A stretch of DNA of 64,000 nucleotides from Ambrosia x helenae. Taxonomy: Eukaryota > Streptophyta > Magnoliopsida > Asterales > Asteraceae. Shown piece after piece: positions 55,375 through 64,000 of the stretch (positions are counted from its first letter, which is position 1; each line of letters starts with the position of its first letter). Location of the stretch: NCBI GenBank assembly GCA_030844895.1, contig JAUTDX010000416.1, positions 1 to 64,000 on the forward strand, given 5' to 3'. The notes beneath the pieces were generated by a model. It ran no database searches and was not told the origin of the DNA. It worked only from the letters and a program-made list of their open reading frames with translations. A program made the position numbers and the translations under genes.

Positions 55375-56891
55375 TAGTATAATATAAAAGAAATCCTTAT
55401 TTTCACATAAATGCTAAATGCCAATATAATTGATTTATATTAAGTTCGCACATAGAATTTACCTGTTTTTGTCAAAAGCCCATTTGACTCGTTAACCAAC
55501 TCGCCTTACCTACCCTTTAGGCCTGTATTGACCAACTCGTCAAATAGGCCTATATTGGAGCTATGTTTTTTTAATTATGTCGCTTTAGTTTAATACATGA
55601 ACTCGTTAAGGAAGCAGAAGCATACCTCTTTCACTTGTGTCATATGTTTCAAATGTTGCTTACTTCGAAATCTGCTTTTATTACTAATAGTGTTTGTGAA
55701 CTATTGTCCAGTGACAGAAGCTGAAGTGGAGAGATTAAAGCAAGCTTTGAAACTTCTTTCCGAGGCTGAGAAACAATTAACAGCGTCGAGGAGCTTAATT
55801 TGGTAACCAACAAAGGCGATGAGACAAAAAAAAAAAAACAATACGATGAGTGGAGAAAGAGAAGGTAAGTTTTGGGGTGTTTGGATGTGTATTTTGAAGT
55901 GATTCTTGTATTGTTACATACCAATTTGATACCATATTTCTAAAGTTGAAGGAAATGTACCAGATTTGTTATATTTACACACATTGGCAAGTTTTTTTTC
56001 CTTTTTTATTTAAATATTGACTTGTTTATCCATTAACTCATATTATTTTTTTATTTAATTTGTTTTTTTTTTACAACTTTTAACTTTGCTTGTTTGTTTC
56101 CTTAGTTGTTCTTTTCTATACCTTCAGAATTTTGTTAGTTTATCTTTATGTGATGGTCACATTGCTACTGGACTACTGGTTCATAAACAAATGAGGTAAT
56201 TTGTTATTTCTTGTGATTACAATAATATATAAAAGATCAAATGTTTATGATATTTTTTTTGGTAACATGGGTCGGATGGTTGTGTATCACAAAGCGTCTC
56301 CAATTGCCTGCATTATCGTATAACTTTCACACGATAGGTCCAATATCGGGTGAAGACATGGACTATCCAGATCTGTTCATCTCATATGTGTGTTGGCGTG
56401 TTAAGTCATTCACTTCGGTCGGTGCAAATTCAGTGGGAAACATAAAGCTTTTGGAGATGGTTAACCAAACATGTATATGTCATTGGAGGTTGTATGGAGA
56501 GAAATTTTGAGTGTCATGAGTTTAGTAGACAAAGGAAAATCTAATCATAATTTTTTTTAAATATGTACGTTGTTTTCCGACGTATTTGTTTTCATGCTTT
56601 TATAAGAGATGAATTGATCAAAATGGTGGATCACTTAACCACTTGGTCATGATAGTCACCTTTTGAGTCCCTATTTACAACCAATGACTCAAAAAAAAAA
56701 TCATTATTCACTATTTGCAACATGCTCTGCGGCACTCAGCCAGTTGCAAATTGTGGTGCCCTTACATCACGTGGGTTTTATGGAATGAAAATGTTCGGAA
56801 CCCGGAATGGGTTGTGGTTTTAGAAATAGACATAATCATTGAATTTAATATCAGTAGGACACCCGCCGCAACGCGCGGACTTTCCCACTAG
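55375..56891 (+). mobile_element. Small Helitron-like element
   Basis: The 3' end is a hairpin (CCGCCGCAACGCGCGG, about 56863-56878) followed by ACTTTCCCACTAG before T. The probable 5' end TATAATATAAAAGAAATCC resembles the TATAATAAAAGAAAGC starts of the Helitrons at 176 and 22354, although the leading TC is not present. A perfect 73-bp copy of 55375-55447 lies directly at the 3' end (56889-56961). Confidence 0.6.
55709..55803 (+). pseudogene. STICHEL / DnaX-like exon fragment
   Basis: After a TTGTCCAG acceptor the frame reads TEAEVERLKQALKLLSEAEK then QLTASRSLIW and stop. This resembles the ERLKxALKLLSEAEKQLR segment I recall from plant STICHEL-like proteins, which are related to DNA polymerase III gamma/tau and act in trichome branching. 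Only this exon is seen, inside the small Helitron, so it is probably captured DNA. The assignment rests on one short motif. Confidence 0.5.
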
Positions 56892-56961
56892 TATAATATA
56901 AAAGAAATCCTTATTTTCACATAAATGCTAAATGCCAATATAATTGATTTATATTAAGTTC

Positions 56962-58222
56962 TTTAAAAACCATTAAATGATTTTTTTGTTGTTATATAAT
57001 TTTTGTACTAATTAATGTGTAGTTTGAATAAGTATTTGTATTGAACTGGATCTCACGTGGTTGTGAGTTTTCGATAGCTATTGGTTTTGTTCGTTATAAT
57101 TTGGGCATGGTATGAACATTTGTTATAATATTAGACACATGTTTTACAGTGATAGAAAACTATAAAATAACACACATTGATATCAGTAACAATGTTGTTT
57201 GGTCGGTATATGGATTAAGTCTGTCATGGTATCGGTACGGTACTTGCAATCAATATAGCTTCAGGTAAATGCATATTTTGTACGTTCCTAGCTAGATGAT
57301 AGGTTAGTCAAGTTGTTTGGGGTGTAAATCGTTTTGTAATAGACCACGGGTATAATATTAATTTGGTAAGGAGAATTAGTCTAGGGAATGGACACATTCG
57401 TCTCAAATACCAAATGAATGAGGCCTACTCGCTTGGACACTGAAGGGCGAATGAGAACAACCTATACATAGGCAACTTCTGTTCTCATTCCCCAACTTTT
57501 GCATTTTCAGATATGAATTTATACAAACGGCGAAGGGCTGCCGAATTTGTGTTAGAAACGTTTGTATGTGTATTTCCTTGATTGTTATAGTGTGTTTCCT
57601 TGATTGTTATAGCTTTCTAATCAACTACTAAACGCATACATGTTTTTTTCCACCATCACGCACGTAAAAACGCATAATCATTCTTGTGTCGTGTCTGACA
57701 TCGAGAGAAAACAGTCCTACATTTCCAATAATAAAAAAATGCTCTATTGTTTTGGTTTTTGATGAAATTTATAATGGAACGTCAAGAAAACTATAAAATG
57801 AATGAATATCGTCCCCTTATCGATTAATAAAAATTAAAAAAAATATATAAATTTAATAAATTTAACATTTCTAGTTTTAACATTTTTAAATTTATTTGGG
57901 AGCTGGACCTAGAAGGCTTTTATTCATATATATGTGTTTATAGGTTACTAGTTACTGAAGACATGGATTGTTGTGTGCTTGTTGGTGGACTTAATCATTA
58001 GGCTAGTTTATTGCTATTGGTTTTGTTCAAGTTGGATGTTCAGAAAGCCCATTTGGGTTTAGTGTTCACCAAACTTAAAACCCTAATATGTTCTCTATAT
58101 ATATCGTGTGAACCACATAAACTTCTCATGTTCGTGTGCTATATATTTTCTATTTTATGTGTGTTTATCGTTTGTGATTTTAAGAGTTGTTTTTCCGCTA
58201 CTACTCGATTCCTAATAGTGAT
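56962..58222. other. AT-rich spacer, no gene
   Basis: No coding sequence or element ends recognised, apart from a short duplicated GTTTCCTTGATTGTTATAG near 57570-57615. Confidence 0.45.
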
Positions 58223-58230
58223 GGTGAAGC

Positions 58231-58965
58231 CAGAGCCGGACCTTCCATTATGTGAAACTAGGCGGCCGCTTAGGGCCTCCAAATTTTTAGGGCCCCGTTT
58301 TTTGTAGAAAAAGGTTATACGTAATGTATATATTAAATATGTTTTCATATCATGAAATAGATGTTGCCATGGATCAGTGGTAAGCCTTTCATAGTTCCAT
58401 TTAATAACTAGTATGCCAGTGTTCGATTCCTAGAAGAGAAATTATTTCTTTTTCAACACACCTTTCTTTACTTTCTTCAACTTTTCTTGTTTTTTGTCTA
58501 ACCCCCTTATTTTTCTCTTTTCTACGTTTCTTATCTTTGTTATTTTTAGGTTGATGCATAGTTAATTTTTTTATATTATTATAGTTGTTTTTTGTACGTC
58601 ATTATTTAACAGTTTGTTATATTATAGATGGTGATCTTATCTAAAGTTAAGGATGTAATTCACATGCATTATAGTTAGCGATGTAACTCACACACATTAT
58701 ATATACTCTTAGCTCTACATCAATATTCATCATAGAACTAGAACTATCAACCATTTGAAGATGAACATCTTTACTATTGTTGATACCACTACGATATAAG
58801 TCTTTTGATTTTGTTCTAGATAACCAACTTTGTTTCGGAAAAACAAATATCTAGCTTATAAATTGATTAGGTTCTACGCAAGTGATAAGTCCCATCATGT
58901 TTCAAATTCTAAGGGCCTCGGATTAATTCTTCGCTTTGGGCCCCCAAATGGTTGGGCCGGCTCTG
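58231..58965. mobile_element. hAT-type non-autonomous element
   Basis: Ends CAGAGCCGGACCTTCC and reverse complement CAGAGCCGGCCCAACC. The 8-bp target duplication is GGTGAAGC (58223-58230) against GGTGAAAC (58966-58973). It interrupts the duplicated block whose other copy (51024-51397) lacks it. A tRNA-like stretch (GGATCAGTGGTAAGCC, GTGTTCGATTCC; 58370-58430) inside suggests a nested old SINE. Confidence 0.82.
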
Positions 58966-58973
58966 GGTGAAAC

Positions 58974-59164
58974 TCTAGCGAATTTTGATGGAATCCGCTT
59001 GCCATGGCAGCAGACCATCCATAAACCATTTGAGTTTTGCCTTTCCACCATAACCAAATACATATTGACAACTCCTGTATTTTGTGGGAATTTTTTTTTT
59101 TTTACACATGACAAGATTTCATTGTAAACCTATGTTTGTTCACATACTCAAATATGTATCTCCA
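58974..59164. repeat. Duplicated block, left part of interrupted copy
   Basis: About 88% identical by eye to 51048-51236. Continues at 63882 after the Helitron. Confidence 0.88.
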
Positions 59165-59433
59165 TCTATACTATATTATAATGCATGAGGCAGGGACTTC
59201 TTAAAACTTAAGTAATACAAATATAATTGCTTAACGTACAACACTTAATGCACATGATAAAGATTTTTTAGGGACAAATATGTCTTTTAGTTAGTTTCTA
59301 ACAACCTATACTAAAAAATTGCTTATAGAAGCAAAGCCAAAAAGAGGTTAAATAAAGCCTAAATAGGTGGAGAGGATGAAGGTCTCAAATATCTATAGTA
59401 TATGAACCGCAAAAAATAGTCATTTTACACATT

Positions 59434-59867
59434 TTGAAGCTGTACATCCATTCAAAGAGATTGTACAAGCATTTAAAACATGGGTGTTTTGAAACTTCGG
59501 AACCAGTTCCGAAGTTTCAAAATTCAAAAATCACAAATCACGCTCCCTCAGATTTCACCCATCTAGGGTTTCAGATCCAGCCTCAATGTTCAAATCCGGC
59601 TCTAAAATCTATCGTTGCTGGTCCTCCTTTCGCTTCAGATGGTCTTCTTCCATCTGTCTCCTGCTTTCCACTGGTGATTTCCTACCTCAACACTGTAATC
59701 TTGATTTTATCTATAAAGTTTGAATCTTTTCAGCCATTGGATCAATTGGGTGGTAGGATATGGAGAAGAAAAAGGATGAGGTGAAGGGTGCGGAGCTGTT
59801 GCTCATTGATACGACGGCGTCGGACACTTGTAGGGGTTGGCATTCGCTTTTTGGTTCTGGGTGTGGT
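59434..59867 (+). pseudogene. Unrecognised captured exon candidate in the Helitron
   Basis: A leader-like stretch with CTTCCATCTGTCTCC is followed by ATGGAGAAGAAAAAGGATGA (59761). It stays open for about 35 codons to a consensus donor (GTGTG|GTGAGTT). The layout is that of a first coding exon. No family recognised. Confidence 0.35.
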
Positions 59868-62800
59868 GAGTTATACGTCTTCGTTTTGTGTTTATTTTTT
59901 ATTTTTAATTCTTGATTGAGGCTGGTGTTATGGGTTTGATATGATTTTGTGTAGCATCTTGTTATTGTGTTGTGAGTGTTTTGTTGAGGTGGTTATTGTT
60001 GGTTTGAAATGATTTTGTGTAGCATCTTGTCATAGTGTTTTAACTTGTAAACGATATTTTTTGGGGTTGCTAGGTTGATGTTGTGGGGTTGAAATATAAA
60101 GAAGCGTAGGGATTGCTATTGACTCTATGTCACCACAGTAATAGCTTATTGTGCCAATTTCCTTTCTAATTGATCTTTACAGTTACAATGGTTTGCGGGA
60201 CATGGTGCTGATATTTTTTTTTGTGCAGAATCTATTCATGATAATATAGTCCAAGAGTATCCAAATCCACCTTTAAGACATTCTCTGCCTCATGTGCTTG
60301 TGACATTTATAGTCTCGTTTTTATTTGATTTGCATCTTGGGTTCGTTCTTAATCTAAACATCTCTATTTTTTATTCCCCCACCCCTTAAAAAAAACGTAT
60401 GAGCATGCTTCTATATTAGTTCCAACTTCCAAAATAGAAACCCCTTATATAAGGGAATAGTTTGTAAATTGGAGATGATTTGAGGGTATTTTGCAAAAAT
60501 GTGGTTTCCTAGAATGAATTCGTTAACCCCACCCCAAATTAATAAATAAATTAAAATCAGTAAGATCATATATATCCAATTAATTAAGTAAGTAACATGT
60601 ACCTTGTGTATTAACTGATGCATACTTGGCTGATGTGATAGTTGTATTAATAGAAATCTTGTCTTCTTTATATTAATGATACCTTTGTTTTATAATGTTT
60701 AGCAAGCTTGAGTCATCACTCATCTCAATGGACCATAGTAGTTTGTACATCCAAAGAAGATGGAAGTTTGAGGTAAATGCGTAACTCTCAATTTTGTTGC
60801 TTTTTATCTCTAATATGTTGATCTGCATATGCATTTGAAAGCCTAGCTGCAGCAAGAAAAGCTACTCTATCTGGTTCAGAACATTCAGGTTTTATAAGGT
60901 TATCAACATTCTCTAAGAGTAAATTAGTGACTAGCAAGCTAGATGCCGTCTTAGTTGTATTTTGTTAATCTTTTCGTTTAAGAAGCATTGTGATTAGTTA
61001 ACGGCTCCTTGGTTTACAGGTCAAGTTGTGAACTTTTCTTATATAAACTAATGGTTTGTCAAACTAGCTCATTTAAGTAATTGTTGCAATGAATGGTTTG
61101 ACTTATTTTTGCTCTACCCACTTGACCCGTTAGATAAAAATCAACCTAAGTAGACCATTTGCAAAGTAAATGGGTCAAAAGTATTATCTCTATTGGTGAA
61201 ATGGGGAGAGTGAAGATGGAAAAATTGACCACTTTGCTTAGTGTGAGTCCTGTTCCTTGCAACAAACCTGGACATTAAAAGTTAAGAATGAATAATATTT
61301 GAACTGTTTGTTAATATGAACTTAATTTTGTTCTGTTCCCGTATAGTCTTCAGCATTTAGAAGGTTGCTGCAGATCAAAACAAATTTTTTATAACTTAAT
61401 CAATGACAACACCAGATATGAGTTCTGGGTTGAGGAACCCGATCTGACCCACTTAGACTGTTAAACGACCTAACCTGATCTGTTTTAACCTGTTATATCA
61501 ATATGACCCAGCCCATTTTGTCCAAACCAGTTACCGAATTTGGCCAGACCAGTTTTGACCCGTATGATGATCACCATAACCCATCTTCACCACCATTTTT
61601 TTGAAGAAAACAGTTGAATGAACAAGGAGGCTGCACAGATTAAATTAGAATTTATACAATTTTAAGTCTTTCATCGAACTAAACCCATTTGTAAGCCAGC
61701 TGAAGTTACCTTATTTTTTTAGTATATTTGTCAAATCATGCATAGGTATACCCTTTGACATGCTAATTCACTCACAATTGTTAATGATTAATGTTTTAGA
61801 TGCGGCGGTAGACACACTCGCCGTAGGGGATCACCACATTGCTACTCTTGCTCGCCATGTCGTTATTCCCGCCTTCCACCACCTCACCATGGAAGGTCCC
61901 AGTCTTGCAGCCATGATTTTATGATGCCATTAGACATTTTTATCTAATAAACTACGCTTCTCACAGTCTTGGTGTATTGTAATCTTATAATGTAATATGA
62001 TCTTAATTAGTTATTATTTGCTGCTTAGTTAACCTTCCCATTTTGGCCTGCTTCACATTCACTGAAATTGCTATTATCGTTGTCAAAATGTTATCTATAT
62101 GTAAATGTCAAGGTTATGTCAAACAGCACTGAAATCGCTGAAAACAACGTTATTATTTTTTGTGTTAAATAGTGCTATAAGTAAGCAATTGGTGTTGTTT
62201 TTTCCTTGTAGAAATTGTATTTACGGTGAGAAAGGTGACTTCTCTTATGATATGTATTGAAATGTTGATAACGGGGAAACCTAATAATAAACTAAATGAT
62301 GGTGTTGATCAAGTACTCCGGATGAAACATGAACATACATCTTGTAGATAGATTATGCTTCGTTAATATATGGTTCAAGGAACAATTTATCGTGCTTGAA
62401 TTAAAAAGCTATTATTATAATTTTTATTGTTATTTATGTATCTTTTTTCAAGTTTGTATCCGAGTATTTGATAAACATTCATGTGAAATGTGCTCATAAA
62501 TTTACATTGAAATTTTCTGTTGCAACTGTATTGTATTTTTTTTATGGTTATGATAACTGCTAAGACTGGGTGTAGTGAGACTCTATTTGGGGCCTTAATT
62601 GGGTTTTAGCGTCGGTTAGGGCCTGGCACACGATTTCCATGTACGCTAAACGATCAAAACATGCCACCGGCGTTAAATATTTAATATTGCACCATCATTT
62701 CCCTCAACCAATCACCTTCTCCCACCTCTCCCAAAGGTTATCTTCCTTCAAACTGTGTTTTGTTTTTTTGCAATTTCATTTTTTTCCAGATCTGTGGGGT

Positions 62801-63060
62801 TTTGCTTTCAGATTTTTTTTAAATATTATAATAATTGGGGCCTTAAATACATCGTGACAGCTTCCAAGCCGGCTGCACTGTACATATACTGTGCATGCAT
62901 GTCCACCTGCCACAGGCGTCAACTCAGACACCACTGGTAGGCCAAACAATAACGATGTCAGCAAAGGCGCCAGCTGTACCCAGCCACAGTTCGCTACGTG
63001 GAGATTTTATAAAATACTATCCACACTCTCTCACCTCAACATTAATGGCACCTGATTCCC

Positions 63061-63560
63061 GCCATTTTTATAGGTGAAGAATACCTTGGCTTTGACCAAG
63101 GCCCAGATGGAGCACAAGACTTTATGGGCCATCTCTCATGGCCCATGATTTCTCCTATAAATAGAAGACTTCCTCTTCCATGCAAAAGATCCGAAAAATA
63201 CATACTCAAGGACTAGAATAGAGCTATTTGTAAATTGTAATATACTCAATGTAATCCTCTCGTTAATATCATTTAGCTTTTACAGTGGACGTAGGCTACT
63301 ACAAGCCGAACCACTTATACGCTCTTGTTCTCACTTATAACACACACACACACACACACACTTACGTCTTTTACTACATCTCTTGGGTCACGTTCTAACC
63401 ATAGTGGTGAGCGAAGGATCTGTCCTGAGCTAACGCGAGTATCTAATCCACGTCGGTTTATTATTATTAACCTTCGTTACACTCGTTGTTTCTTCGGTTC
63501 CAATTCATTAATTTCATTTAATCAGAGTTCTTTTAAATTTGCGACCTAACAAGCTTTGTT
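63061..63560 (+). mobile_element. LTR-like fragment inside the Helitron
   Basis: The combination of TCCTATAAATAGAAGACTTC (TATA, 63153-63172), a polyadenylation-like stretch and CAGTGGACGTAGGCTACTAC then CCGAACCAC recalls plant Ty3/gypsy LTR 3' regions. No LTR ends, primer site or partner were found. An (AC)n tract lies at 63341-63360. Confidence 0.35.
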
Positions 63561-63881
63561 CATTATCAACTTTCAACTTGGTATTATGGGTAATATTTCT
63601 TGGACCACATGCTTCATCCGTTGGAGCAGATTTTGTCTTGTTTAATTTCATATTGTCGATTTGTTGGACACTCATGAAAGGAGACTATTGCTTCTATTGC
63701 TTGATAAAATTGTACGTCTGTTTATTTGTTTATTTCGGAATAACATAAGAATAAACACGCACATCGGATATAGCAGGTGAGGATTGATAAGTTAACTTGA
63801 TGGAATATGAGATAATTGATGAATAACAGAATATGAGTTGTAAATTTCCGTTGCCGCTGCATCGCGCGGGTTTCCTACTAG

Positions 63882-64000
63882 TTATACTAAAATTCAAATC
63901 AAACATTCTAATATATTTAAATTTAATTTAATTTAACTTAACTTAATGTAATGTAAATTTAATTCAAATAGTAATAAAGTAAACTCTTTTTGTATTTATC
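63882..64000. repeat. Duplicated block, right part of interrupted copy
   Basis: TTATACTAAAATTCAAATCA and onward matches 51237-51373 with small indels; it runs to the window edge. Confidence 0.88.

Larger units (their letters stand above)
55375..56961 (+). repeat. Perfect 73-bp direct repeat flanking the small Helitron
   Basis: TAGTATAATATAAAAGAAAT through ATTGATTTATATTAAGTTC is identical at 55375-55447 and 56889-56961. The second copy begins within the CTAG terminus. This is unexpected, because Helitron insertion makes no target duplication. Confidence 0.92.
59165..63881 (+). mobile_element. Helitron, 4.7 kb, with captured exon-like pieces
   Basis: Starts TCTATACTATATTATAATGC after A59164. 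Ends hairpin CCGCTGCATCGCGCGG, then GTTTCCTACTAG before T63882. The flanks join into the same sequence as the intact block at 51236/51237. No Rep/helicase ORF is present. Exon-like pieces with donors lie inside: 59760-59865 (MEKKKDEVKGAELLLIDTTA, ending GGTGAGTT) and 60834-60890 (AFESLAAARKATLSGSEH). Another at 61800-61922 (DTLAVGDHHIATLARHVVIP) follows a TTTTAG acceptor. I cannot name their source genes. Confidence 0.88.

Noticed and set aside
56241..56510. 89-codon frame in the small Helitron
   Set aside because: No recognisable domain, and another frame looks equally protein-like; insufficient support.
62570..62900. Harbinger-like left end (TAAGACTGGGTGTAGTGAG)
   Set aside because: No matching right end with TAA could be found; left as part of the Helitron.

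Overview
The window is nuclear DNA of a flowering plant. Spliced genes of plant-only families (MAP70, plant RING-H2, S-protein homologue), tRNA-derived SINEs, Harbinger, hAT and CACTA MITEs, Helitrons and a Ty1/copia element all point this way. The AT-rich background and the repeat types suggest a eudicot, perhaps Asteraceae, but I cannot fix the species.

Five host genes can be supported. A complete 11-exon MAP70 microtubule-associated protein gene lies on the minus strand (3939-9276); it carries two one-base G-run contractions. A 4-exon RING-H2 ubiquitin ligase gene is on the minus strand (19521-21076). Two paralogous single-exon membrane-protein genes are on the plus strand (23828-24310 and 37034-38203). 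They share N- and C-terminal modules, but the second has about 220 extra residues built largely of 11-residue Ser/Phe/Ile/Val repeats. I do not recognise this family and regard it as the most interesting content. A divergent S1-type self-incompatibility protein homologue is at 54303-54749.

Most of the rest is mobile DNA, much of it nested with intact boundaries. From left to right: a fused Helitron (176-974); a Harbinger MITE holding a hAT element (1136-2455); a hAT MITE and a scrap of mitochondrial 18S rRNA gene (10150-10652); an LTR-like stretch with a gypsy-type gag remnant (14275-16557); a minus-strand Helitron (21740-22354); a Harbinger element with a dead transposase (24734-26611), with a 6.5 kb copia element inserted exactly at its edge (26616-33147); a hAT foldback (33784-34255); several SINEs; a Harbinger element (38755-44366) that received a SINE and a 4.3 kb CACTA element; a hAT MITE (44619-44929); LINE remnants; a Helitron-type end downstream of flap endonuclease 1 exon fragments (48663-50517); a small Helitron with a STICHEL-like exon and a perfect 73-bp end repeat (55375-56961); a hAT (58231-58965); and a 4.7 kb Helitron (59165-63881).

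The last two elements interrupt a duplicated block whose uninterrupted copy lies at 51024-51397, so the window contains its own empty-site controls. The two membrane-protein paralogues now sit 13 kb apart mainly because the Harbinger and copia elements landed between them. Several frameshifts in unrelated genes are single-base losses in homopolymers, so assembly error should be excluded before calling those genes broken.
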